From NCBI RefSeq assembly GCF_030052815.1, contig NC_079499.1, positions 76,647,760-76,711,759 of the forward strand: a stretch of DNA of 64,000 bases. Reading direction: 5' to 3'. A program made the translations under genes and the position numbers. The notes beneath the pieces are model-generated. The model searched no databases, was not told where the DNA came from, and was given only the letters and a program-made list of their open reading frames with translations. This document shows, one piece after another, positions 31,382-42,450 of the stretch (position 1 is its first letter; every line of letters starts with the position of its first letter). This DNA is from Hevea brasiliensis (taxonomy: Eukaryota > Streptophyta > Magnoliopsida > Malpighiales > Euphorbiaceae).

Positions 31382-33156
31382 TTTTATCAGAAAATTAACT
31401 GCAGAAAATAACCAGATTAATTAGTAAATGTATCATGTAATTAACTAAAATGATTATGGTCTTTTAATCAAATTGGTCTTCCCACTAACTTAGCGAATCC
31501 TACACTTCCAAAGTAGAAAACATAAATCCTAGTTGGATAGATTTCTAGTGGGTGATTGAATTCTTATAATTCTATTGATCGTCCTCAGGTACATCCATTA
31601 TTGGAACTACAATAAACTATACGTGAGCAACTCCTTACCCATCACATCTCATGTGAGGTTTAATCCTTTACCTAGCCCCTAATGCTCAAAATCTCAGGTA
31701 CATCCATTATTGACTTATCTTGCATTAGTTAAGTTGATCCCATTGAGCCAGTAATTATGTAAATAATTTTAATGTCCTCAGGTACACCCAATATTGGCCA
31801 CCAAACCATTTACATATTTACAACATCTCATGCTTAACAATTATTCTTAAGAAAATCTCTTAAATTAATTGCATCTTATGCAACTATTTAAAATTTCTTA
31901 AAATAATTGCCCCAATGGAGGGCCTATGTTATAATTACTTTAATTATAGCATTTCCAACTTAATCATTTGTTTGGAAGATTTTATGGTCATTCTAATTAC
32001 TATTAAGGTCTCACTTTGCACATTATCCAATTAGCATGCATATATCATATAATAGCATACATTCTCATACATCTCATGCATTCATGGATAAGCAGTAAAT
32101 ATGGTATGATCATGGACTTTCTAAGGGATTCAATTCTGAGCCACCAATAATTGAATTAGGGCATTCCTAGGTGCATTTCATTCATTTATTCATTTTACAA
32201 GAGTTGCTGAAGGAGTACATAATCAACACTTGATCTTGAATTCCTCCCACTGGTCCCACCAATGCTCTTGACCTTCTTGAACTTCTTGCAATCCAATATT
32301 ACATGGTAATCCTTGGCATACCAAGGCGAATTTACAAGAACTTAAGTAAATGAAATTATAACCCAAAAATTATTACAAACTTAATATTACATGCCCAAAA
32401 TAAATTAAAATAAATTAATTAATTTACAATCCCAAAGAAACATAAAAGAAATAAATCCAATCACATTGGTCTTTTAAAGTCCATGATCATCCATCATGCA
32501 TATCACTATTTAACAATTAAATAAAACATACATACTTGAATTAAATTGAATATCTCATATTCAACTTAAAAATCCAGATTTGAATATGACTCAAATAAAT
32601 TTAAAAATTCAGATTTGAATCTCATTCAAACAAATTTAAAAATTCAGATTTGAATCACATTCAAACAACTTTAAAAATTCAAATTTGAATCACATTCAAA
32701 CATTTTTTAAAAAATCAGATTTGAATCACATTCAAACATTTTTAAAAAAATCAGATCTGAATTTTATTCAATCAATTTAAAAAAATCAGATTTAAATATG
32801 ATTCAAACAACTTTAAAATTTCAGATTTGAATCACATTCAAACAACTTTTAAAATTCATATTTAAATCACATTCAAACAATTTTTAAAATTCTGATTTGA
32901 ATCGTAATTTAATTGTGTGATTAAAATTACTAATTAAACACTTTAATTAGTTAAAGAATAGGCCTTAGATCATATAACAATTGCAGAATTAAAAGTCAAA
33001 CCTTGAACCACCCATGGTAGCCAAACCATGCGCACCATTGATGGTGTTTTTATAAATATGCCACCACCTTGCTTTGTAACCAGCAATGATCTTTTGATCT
33101 CATGAACAAACACACAATTAAACTATATAATCAACAATCTAAATGGCAAATATAGT
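31382..33156 (-). other. Copia-2 untranslated leader
   Basis: About 1.8 kb without coding signal, matching the leaders of copia-1 and copia-3 in order: tandem array first, then the three spaced motifs whose complement is seen as CAGGTACAYCCA near 31586, 31696 and 31779. It supports a long structured 5' untranslated region as a family trait. Confidence 0.8.
32565..32910 (-). repeat. Tandem array of about 35-bp units in the copia-2 leader
   Basis: About ten imperfect units with cores such as CAGATTTGAATCACATTCAAA on the plus strand. It corresponds to 15577-15880 and 50187-50527. Unit boundaries align with the other copies, and the number differs by about one from copia-1. Confidence 0.85.
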
Positions 33157-33169
33157 GGCTCTGATACCA
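33157..33169 (-). other. Copia-2 primer-binding site
   Basis: The complement reads TGGTATCAGAGCC, two bases inside the 5' LTR. Confidence 0.92.
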
Positions 33170-33171
33170 AT

Positions 33172-35279
33172 TGAAAGAACGGAAGCGTGAAAAACACAAG
33201 TTTATACCATTGAATTCAAAAATTTTCACCTAGGGTCACATGCACCATGCAAGATTTATTTTTATCTATTTGATTTCAATAATAAACAATATATTAAAAC
33301 TCTTTTAATATGTTTTTGGATCTGTATTTGCCATTTAAGATTTTAAAATTAATCAGATTAATTTTATAACCCTAGATTAAATCAAGAACGATTACATTAA
33401 CTCTTGATGCACTGCAGCGTGTCTGCGCCTTTGAGATTCCTCTTTAGGACACCAGATATTATCCCTCTAGCTTGTCAACACCAAGAACACCTATGGCAGC
33501 CCTTGAACAGCTTCTAAAGCTTTTTCTATTAATTAGAAAATCAAGTTCTACCTTTTAAGAGATTAGAGATGTAAACGGGACACTAAAAATAATTTCTAGT
33601 GTTCTTAATTCAAGAGATTGATGGCTAATCTCTTTGAATTGATGAGAGATGAAGAAGAATAGATGAAAAGCCTCAAAGTGGCGTGACAAAGGAGAGGAGT
33701 GGCTACTGGTTATTTTTTCTTTTCATAACCACACTTAAATAGCTAGGTTAACACATTAAACCCTTGCCACATGTCACCCTTTGATTAGCTCTAGGTTTAA
33801 GTGACCCAATCACATTGTGCCAAGTGTCAAACCTATATTTAATCTTGATTTTAATCATCTTACATGATTAAAAAACATTTGGCAAGCTTATGTGTAATCC
33901 TATGTGTCACCATCTCATGGTGCCCCGTGTCACACTGTGAAATGACCAAAATGCCCCTGTGTCTTAATTTTGAGTTCTTAACCCAAAATAATTATTTTTC
34001 TTCTTCTAATTAATTTATATCAAATATAAATTAATTAATTAATCTCTATTAATTAATTTCTCATTAATTAAATTCATATTTAAACACTTTAAATATAAAT
34101 TTAATTTATACTAAACATCCACTAATCTAGATTTGGTTTCAAGTCATGCTAGGGGCTTTGCAATTTAATTGCAAACCAAACCTATTCAATTAATCAATTA
34201 AATTCTTTAATTAATTAATTAAATCATATTTAAATAGGTGATAACTTGTGTATGTGTGTGACTTACTAGGCTCATCACTAATTGGCAATGAGACATGACA
34301 TCAACTCTTAATATCATCAGAACTCTTTCTTACCATAAATGATTTCTCTAAATCATTTTATGCGCCTCGTAGACCATGGTTAACACCTAGCATAGCATGC
34401 CATGGCCACCCAATTAGTAATAAGGTTTACCTTAAATGAACCTATAATCATATGTTACCATGCTCTAGAATCTCTCTGTTACAAAATCCCAACTCAAGCT
34501 GGAGTCACGGTTTATGACAAACTCCATTTGCTATGAATATTATGTTCTCTTTTAATTTCAGTTCTTGATTAAAAAGATTTTCTCATCAGAAACTCTTTTC
34601 TAAATAAATCTATCTGTCCTGGCCAGGAGCTTCAAACATCAAGAACAATTAAATGAACATAGGATTTTATTTCTATTTACTTAGAGGAACAGATTCCATC
34701 TTGATCAACACCTACCTCCATATATAACTAGTAGGAGCCAACACATGCCCATATACCCATACACAGTACAAGTATGAAAGCTGTATCAAACTCAAACTAC
34801 CTATATACAAGATAACTGTGCTATCTCAGGTCTAAAGATTATATGCACTGATATATGATTTATGACAAAACATTGATAAGAGTAAACTCCATGTGCTTGT
34901 CATAAGTGTCACTGGTTCGGCCTACTTATCATTTATAAGTGCCTATCATGTTTTTTATATGGCACGGGACTCACCATTCCATCTTATTTATATCTCATAT
35001 AAATAACTTGGGAACAAATAAGAATAAAATCTTTCTGGATAAGTCATGTCCTTATTATGAAGTATCCTCGATTGTGAACCTATTTATGATACTTTGTGCT
35101 AGAAATATTGTCACTCATATTCTTAACAACTTAAGAATAATATTTCTAACAAAATATCAATGGACCTTTTCTATTACACATAAATATATTATGTAAACGG
35201 AAAAGTGGAAATGCCTTTTATTAATAAAATATGTACAATATACATGCTAAATGATATGCTCTAGGGCATACTACTAACA
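33172..35279 (-). repeat. Copia-2 5' LTR
   Basis: 2108 bp on the minus strand, starting TGTTAGTAG at 35279 and ending TTCTTTCA at 33172. The plus-strand frame 34939-35196 is the antisense frame seen in other LTR copies. It has the normal end that the 3' LTR lacks. No gene. Confidence 0.95.
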
Positions 35280-36150
35280 TGCCAGTATCCATCATATCAG
35301 ACAAAGATCCTAGGTTCACTTCTAGATTCTGGGGTAGTCTTCAGAGAGCCCTAGGAACTAGATTGAGCTTCAGTACTGCATTCCACCCACAGACAGATGG
35401 CCAGTCTGAGAGGGTAATTCAGATCTTGGAGGACATGTTACGGGCTTGTGTGATTGAGTTTGAAGGCAGTTGGGATACACACTTCCCTTTGATTGAGTTT
35501 GCTTATAACAACAGCTATCAATCAAGCATTGGAATGCCTCCATACGAAGCTTTGTATGGCAAAAAATGTAGAACCCCGTTGTGTTGGGATGACGTGGGTG
35601 AAAGAAAGATGATTGGACCCGAAATTGTTCAGTAGACTGAGGAGAAAATCAAGGTGATCCAAGATCGACTTAAGGCTGCATCAGACCGTCAGAAGTCCTA
35701 CATTGATCTGAAGAGAAGGGATATTGAGTATGCAGTGGGTGAGAAAGTTTTCCTCAAGGTTTCTCCTTGAAAGAGAATTATGAGATTCGACAGAAAGGGG
35801 AAACTGAGTCCCCGTTTCATTGGGCCATATGAGGTTCTAGAAAGAGTGGGTCCTTTGGCATATCGGTTGGCACTACCTCCAGAGTTGGAGAAGATACATA
35901 ATGTTTTCCATGTGTTTATGTTGAGGAGGTACCGATCAGACCCATCTCATGTACTACCAGTAGAGGAAATTGAAGTGAATCCAGACCTCACATATGAAGA
36001 AGAACCCATTGAGATTCTGGCTTATGAGGTGAAACAGCTACGAAATAAGCAAATACCGTTGGTAAAAGTGCTGTGGAACGATCATTCGGGCCAGGAGGCT
36101 ACTTGGGAACGAGAAGAGGACATGAGGAGATAGCACCCATAGCTATTTAG
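35280..36150 (+). pseudogene. Element B integrase end with chromodomain-like region
   Basis: VSIISDKDPRFTSRFWGSLQ carries the second catalytic Asp, and HPQTDGQSERVIQILEDML carries the Glu. FAYNNSYQSSIGMPPYEALY follows. A TAG at 35633-35635 breaks the frame. From 35780, KGKLSPRFIGPYEVLERVGPLAYRLALP is the GPY/F module; from about 35990, a chromodomain-like end is seen (YEEEPIEILAYEVKQLRNK, then VLWNDHSGQEATWEREEDM). The final TAG replaces an expected Gln codon. The chromodomain would direct insertion to marked chromatin. Confidence 0.9.
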
Positions 36151-36189
36151 AGATTAGTACTAGGTAAAATTTCGAGACGAAATTTATTT

Positions 36190-36204
36190 TAAGGGGGGGA
36201 GAAT
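36190..36204 (+). other. Element B polypurine tract
   Basis: TAAGGGGGGGAGAAT directly precedes the 3' LTR start at 36205. Confidence 0.88.
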
Positions 36205-39200
36205 TGTAACACCCTCGTTTGCATAGCCTGGTAGATTTCACTGTTCCAGTGACCGAAGTCCATCCGAATAATTAAGGGGATTAGAGCCACACTTAAGACA
36301 ACTAGAGAAGCCATAAATTTAAATAATTAGTAATTGCCAATTAGTTAAGTATAAGTAAGAAAATAGAACATAAGAAGTTAAACGAGCTGAGAGTCACAGC
36401 GATGGGTGACCTTCTCAGGAATGACTGCAAAGTCATTTTAAACTCAAATTTCGAATCGTAAAAAGTGACGCTGCGGTCCTTAGGACCCTTATAAACACAG
36501 TGGAAAAGAGAAAATCACGAAAAATAACTGTTAAGCTAGTCAAATAATTAGGTCAGGAAGTAGGAAGAAATATGGAATTAATTGCAAACCGGGATGAACC
36601 GGCGAGGGGCAATTTCGTCAATGGACCCCGAGAGCTGACTCCTGACCTAACTGTCAAATAAAATCAGAGAAAAGAAAATTTCGGAGTCGGGAATTAAATT
36701 AAAGAACTAATAGAAAAATTAAAAAAAAAAGGAAAAAGAGAAAGTGTAGGGAGATGACATCACGCATGACATCATGCATGATGTCATAAGAGTAATAATT
36801 AATAAATTAATTAAATTGATTTTTTTTGGGTCTTCCATAAGCTAAAATACATAAAAGAAATAAAAAGAAAAAAAATATCATTTGGGTCATCTTTTTCCCA
36901 TTGTTGCCGCCTCACCCTTTCCCTCTCATCTCCATGAATGGCCCTCCATTAAAGCTTGCACTCAAGCTTTAATTTCTTCACTTAATCTTAATAACTCTCA
37001 TAAAAACCTTACAAGAGCTTGTTATCTCAACTTAAGAACAAGAAAGAAAGAAGAAAAGAAGAGAAAAATTAAAGATTGGATATTAAAGTTGAGGTAAGCA
37101 CATCAATTTGAAAGTTTGTAATTATTTGTTGTGTTTTTAGTTTGAATTAGCTTGAAATATGCTTAAAATAAAAAAAAAATAGTGAGGGACCATTACTGAA
37201 ATTTCGGCCAGCAGGTGATGGGAGTATGATTTGCATGGTTTGATGGATTTAAATGAGTTTAGAAACTTTATTTAGTTGAATGGTTAGGATTAAAAGATTA
37301 AATGTGGTTAAATACAACAATTTAGTAAGTTAGGGTTTTGGGACTTAGGGTTTAAGAACAAAAAATATAAGAATTGAGTAAATGGTGTCTTGGACTTATT
37401 ATGAAGTGAAAAATGGTCAATTGTAACCAAATGAGTTATGTTGGAATGGTTGGAGTGAAAGCTAAATTCGGAGGGAGTGTGGTCATGCTGCTGGCAGCAT
37501 GACCAAGTCAGATTTGAAGGACCAAAAATGAAATTTTATAAATCCAATTGATATGTGACCAATTGGAGATGAAAATAGACATAAAATGAAACAATTTTCA
37601 TATTGGAACCTTGCACAAAAAGTGATCAAAACCTAGTGAACAAATTGACCAAAGTTGGACAAGTGCAGGCTGCCTTGTACAAACTGACCAAATGAATAGT
37701 TCATTTGGTCATAACTCGAGCTAGGCAGGACCAAATGACCTGAAATTTTACTAGTAGTTAGATGAGATATAGACCTAAAACTTTCATGAAGAACACAAAC
37801 CCAAATTCTGCCAGAAACAAAGTCATTTGGCTACCCCAAGTTGGTGACCCAAAACTTCCAGCACCAAATTTGCCCAGAAAATCTGGGTTGTTTCCAATCC
37901 GGCAGCCATGGTTCAAATGGCCATAACTTGAGCTACAAAACTCCAATTGGGGTGATCCAAAAATGAGAATAAACTTAAGACAATAATGAACATTTTCTAT
38001 GAAGGAAGTATTGCCAAATTCCAACAGTAAAATTTCCAATGAAACAGTGCAACTAGGAGCACCAAAACTGAAAATTTGACAATTTTGACAAAAGGACTTA
38101 AGCTTTGAGAAAATGACCAAAGCTAACAAATTTAATGACCAAAATGTGGTATGTGGTTGAAGTTGGAATTTCCATACCTATTAAGCCTTAGAAAGTCAAC
38201 AAATTGACTTGAATAGTATAGTGAATAGTAACCCAAAGCACAAAATTTCAAGAACGTCGAGTTTAGCACGTTAGAGCTAGGTAAAAATGAGGCTAAATTT
38301 ATTTTGGATTTATGTTAAGTTCTAGTTCTGAAACATTGTAAAATTGTGTGTTTCAGTTGAAAAGAATATCGGGAAGGAACCTGAGGAACCGAGTCGAGGC
38401 TAAGGGGCAACTTGCTTGAGGTTTGTGCACAACGTATACTTTTTGTAATCATCTTTTGCATACTGTTTTAAATAATGTGAAATATTGGATTATGGCATTC
38501 TTATGATGTTTTGATTTAAATTGTTGAAAGTTATTATGTATATTGAAATGACAATATTTAGCAAATTGTTAAGATAAGTTTTGAAACCACAGTGTCATGA
38601 CCATATATTTGAACACTTCACTAGCACGACTAGTGGGGGTAATTAGTTTCGAATTTTGATTCCTTCCCTGGAGAAGTGTTAAGGTGTGCCAGTAGAAGAG
38701 GATGTGAATGGATATCCATATATTTGAGCTAGCTAGCCTTGTGATGTGATTTCTCTTTAGCCTCTGGCTATTGAGATTTTATTTGTTTCGAATGGCATGA
38801 TTTAACTGTGGGTTTTATGAGATGTGTTTTGATACTTTGAAATGAACTTGGTTTGCATTTAAAATCTCATAATGCATGATTTGTACTTAATTCTCATGAT
38901 CAGCCAAAGTTTTGAATAAATGTGATTTAAGTTTTGCATAAAGATTATTTTAGTATGTTGTGCACCACTGAGTCCTAGTACTCAGCGATAGCTTCTGTTG
39001 CTGCCGCAGATACGGAGACTAGAAGAGCAGCAGACTGAGCTGCTAAGGATTGAGGATCTTCCTGTTTTGAAGCTATCGGGTATAATTTATACCCTAATTG
39101 TAAATATTTCTTTTGATGTATGTATTGCATATAAATGTATGCACATGTAAATGGGTCTTGAGCAGCTTGTACAAAAATTTGTATGAAGTTTGTAATAAAG

Positions 39201-39702
39201 TTTAGTTTGTGTTTCTTTTGATATAAATTTGTAAGGATGTGTATAAATTGTTTTGTCTTTAATGAAATATGAGTGTAACTATTTTATTTAATTTGAATGA
39301 AATGTATTGCTAGTATTTTGAGGATTATTGAATTTTGAACTTGAGAAATTAATTGAAATGAATTGAGTTTGATTGTGAGATTGAAGTAGTTGTTGAGAAA
39401 AATTTTTAGAAGTGCTTTTTATAAGTATTTGAAGAACTGGTTTTTCAAAATACAGACAGAACTCTGTCAAAATTTTTATAAAATTTGAGAAAAAACAAAA
39501 TGGACAAAAAATATTAACTAGATTTACTTTTAATCATATGTTTTAAATAGCTATTAGAAAATGCTCACCACTTGTCAAAAGTAAGAAAATTGTTTAAAAT
39601 CCGTTGTGGGGTACTTAATGAGTTATCGGTAGGTGAAGTTCGGTAGTTCATTAGGTATTCTACGGGATCATGTTATGCCTTACAGAGGGGTAAGGTGTGA
39701 CA
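36205..39702 (+). repeat. Element B 3' LTR
   Basis: 3498 bp, TGTAACACCCTCG to GGTGTGACA, partner of 8270-11772. It shares the palindrome (36767-36786), the donor-like AG/GTAAGC (37093/37094), a shortened hairpin (about 37684-37710) and the conserved block (38956-39048). Scattered substitutions and small indels separate it from the 5' LTR. Antisense and sense open frames (for example 37758-38129) mirror those of the 5' LTR and look accidental. Confidence 0.94.
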
Positions 39703-39707
39703 GACAG
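39703..39707. repeat. Target-site duplication of element B, right copy (GACAG)
   Basis: Partner of GATAG at 8265-8269 with one transition, following the LTR end CA. Confidence 0.85.
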
Positions 39708-41016
39708 TTTAAATGAATACTGAAATACTTCAAATTATGTTTTTCAGTTAGCAAAGACTCAGGGAAGGGGAAGGAAACACTGAGTCAGGACCAAGAGACA
39801 TTTATCAGAGGTTTGTGCATAATAGTTATTTCTTTTGAATTTTCAATTAAAATGAATTATGACAATTTGTCTGTTATTGTTTAAATTGTGAAAATTTGTT
39901 TGAATGATATTTGATGGATACTTATTACTTGAAAACATTATAAATTGTTTGAAACCACAGCTATCATGTATATTGATTAAATTCCTCGCTAGCTTGTCTA
40001 GTGGGATGAATTGACTTTGAATTCCCTCTCTGACTAAAGTGTTGAGGTGTGTGCCTATTGAGGACGAATAGAATGAGTACTCATATTATTGCTAGCTAGC
40101 TATGTTATTCCTCACTAGCCATCGACTTTTGAGACGAATTGGACTTTGGAACATGATTAAGCTGTGGGTGTGATTTATTGATATTTATTGTGATATTGTG
40201 AAATGGAGTTTAAATTCTTTATGACATTCACTGTCATTGAATTTAACTAGGGTTTTAAGTATCCACTATTTATACAACTTATGATTTATGATTTAAAGTT
40301 GCATTTTATTAATGTTGTGCACCACTCACACATTGGCTCAGCGATAGCTTTTCATTGCTGTTACAGGTAGACAGACTGACAGGGCAGCAGACTAGGCTGC
40401 TAGTGCTACATTGAGAGTTCATTGGGTATATTGAGTATACCATATTTTTTATTTTGTACTGTAATGTATGTTCACTGTATGTATGTATTGTTCTTGATTT
40501 TGAGCAGTTGTAAATTAAAAGTGTACATTAAAATTGTACATTAAAGTTGTAAACTAAATTTGCAAATTATTTTAGCTTGCAAATTATTTTATCTTATAAA
40601 TATTGTGATATATTTCTTTTATCTCAGCTTTTGAAAACACTAGAAAATTACTATGGATTTGAGTTGGCAAATATTGAGAAACTTATTGTGTTGATTGGAT
40701 ATTGGAGTTTGGGTATTGAACAAAATATTGGAAGTGCTTTTTACAGGTTTTTGAAGAACTGTTTTATTCAAAATGCAGATGGCACTCTGCCAAAATTTTT
40801 ACAGAAATTATTAATTCTTCAAATATGTTATCTAGTTTCACTTCAGCTAAAAAGATTTTTAACACCTGTAAATAGTGCTCACCACTATAAAAAGAAGTAA
40901 GAAAAGGTTTAAAATCCCTTGTAGTGTATTTAATGGGTTATTAATAGATGAAGTCAGTAATTAATTAGGTATCCTATGGGATCATGTTATGCCTTACGAA
41001 GGGGTAGGGTGTGACA
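39708..41016 (+). mobile_element. Element A 5' LTR, second part
   Basis: A-type LTR sequence resumes after element B and runs to GGGTGTGACA. It aligns by eye, in opposite orientation, with 57600-58985. It contains the block shared with B (40313-40402). The 107-codon frame at 40577-40900 lies within LTR sequence and has no recognisable domain. TAAATTAAAAGTGTACATT-like short repeats occur around 40510-40560. Confidence 0.85.
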
Positions 41017-41024
41017 TATTTTAG

Positions 41025-41036
41025 TGGTATCAGAGC
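41025..41036 (+). other. Element A primer-binding site
   Basis: TGGTATCAGAGC lies 8 bases after the LTR end, with the same spacing as in element B. Confidence 0.9.
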
Positions 41037-41162
41037 TAGTTTTTAAATTCTGTTTTCACCTGTAATTTGAATATTCTTTCTTCATAGTACAACTGGTCAA
41101 TGTCATTTTTGATACATACAGTACATTACATTATAAATATGCACTAACAGGAGGAAATCTCC

Positions 41163-42450
41163 ATGTGTTATTTGTTTAGGAGGTCTAAAATCCTCAAATT
41201 TACTATGGAAGAAGGGGATCGTTCAGTCGATCAATCTATAGAGGCTAAGGTACAAGGGGATGCCCCAGCCCTACACAATGTCAGTGGATCAGCCGCACTA
41301 GCCCCTCGATCGCAGTTCCTCGCTTCGCTGGCCAAAGAGATGGCTGCAATGTTCTAACAAATGGCTGGTAACATGCCTACTCAAGTCCCACTACAAACAG
41401 CAGTGGTACAACCACAGTCTTCAGCTAGGCAGTATGACAAGCTGATTAAATATGGAGCTACTGAGTTCAAGGGGACAGTAGATCCTCTAGAGGCAAAACA
41501 GTGGTTAGAGAGAATGGATAGGGTGCTCAAGAAGCTACATTATACAGAGGAGCTCAAATTTGAATATTCAGTGTCTCTGCTACAGGGGGATGCATATGAC
41601 TAGTGGAAAACCATTCCCCATAGTTTGGTGGAACCCCCAGTACTAACCTGGGATGATTTTCTACGAGAGTTCAGACAAAAATATGTCCCTGATGTTTATG
41701 TGGACCAGAAGCTGCAAGAGTTCCTAAGTCTGAAACAGGCGAATAGATCGGTGGCTGAATATGGGAGGGAATTTTCCCACCTGAGCCATTATGCAGTAAG
41801 TCTACTTTCTACCAGTAGAGAGAGATGTAAGAGGTTTGTAACCGGCTTCAAGCCTAGTATCATATTACAAGTGGTTGGATTCAAACATAACAACTTCTCT
41901 GAGATTATTTCTCAAGCATTGGAATTAGAAAGAGTTAAGTTAGAAGTGGCCCCAGAGAAAAAGAAATCAGAGAAGACAGAAAAAGAAAAAGAGGGGAAGT
42001 CGGTAGATCAGAGTTCTAGTGGTCCTACTGGGAAGCGGAAGAACTTTGGGGGACACAACAGAGGTGGTAAAAAGTCTGGTAGTGGAAGATATTTGGGACA
42101 GAAACCTCCTCCATCTGGTAAGCAGAGTACCAGAAGTTCCTACCCTCCCCATCAATGTGAAACTTGTGGTAGAAGCCATGGTGGGGTATGCTACAAGGCC
42201 ATAGGAGCCTATTATAACTGTGGAGGCACAGGACACTTTGCCAAGGACTGCACCAGTGCCCGTAGAGTTAGGCCACCTCTTACTACTGCTGAAGGGTCAG
42301 TTCAGAATCCGGTCACCAGAGGTTCACAACCACCTAGCAAAGGTAGAGGCAGGGGTAGAGGTAGTCCAACAGGCAGCCAAGGCACAGTGAATCAATCAGA
42401 GCAAGGCAGTGCTCCAGTCAGAGTCTACGCAATGAGACAGAGAGAAGAGG
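41163..42450 (+). pseudogene. Element A gag
   Basis: The likely start is ATG 41205 (MEEGDRSVDQSIEAKVQGD); an in-frame ATG at 41163 also exists. Nonsense codons at 41355-41357 (TAA in a Gln run) and 41601-41603 (TAG for Trp before KTIPHSL) split it. The core reads KYGATEFKGTVDPLEAKQWL, then FLSLKQANRSVAEYGREFSH. A basic Gly/Ser-rich tail and a zinc knuckle follow (YYNCGGTGHFAKDC), in which Tyr replaces the first Cys. Gag would assemble the particle. Confidence 0.88.

Larger units (their letters stand above)
25225..35279 (-). mobile_element. Copia-2: full-length Ty1/copia element with protease
   Basis: A 10,055-bp minus-strand element between exact TGCCA duplications (25220-25224 and 35280-35284). 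On the minus strand it has a 5' LTR (35279-33172), primer-binding site, long leader, gag-protease-integrase frame (31381-29669), broken RT, RNase H, polypurine tract and 3' LTR (27386-25225). It is the only one of the three full copies with a protease and a normal CCHC knuckle, so it shows the ancestral layout. The outer end of its 3' LTR is abnormal (25225-25286). Confidence 0.95.
8270..39702 (+). mobile_element. Element B: complete Tekay-like Ty3/gypsy element with two nested copia insertions
   Basis: B has both LTRs (8270-11772 and 36205-39702), a primer-binding site, gag with a zinc knuckle, protease, RT, RNase H, integrase, a chromodomain-like end and a polypurine tract. Without copia-1 (13219-22696) and copia-2 (25225-35279) and their duplicated target bases, it is about 11.9 kb. 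Long LTRs of about 3.5 kb starting TGTAACACC, and an integrase ending in a chromodomain-like region, suggest the Tekay/Del chromovirus lineage. Reading-frame breaks throughout make it non-functional. The two LTRs differ at scattered positions and small indels, so insertion is not recent. Confidence 0.92.

Noticed and set aside
40577..40900. 107-codon open frame near element A's gag
   Set aside because: It lies inside the A-type LTR; the matching region of the other A-type LTR (near 57600) has no equivalent frame.
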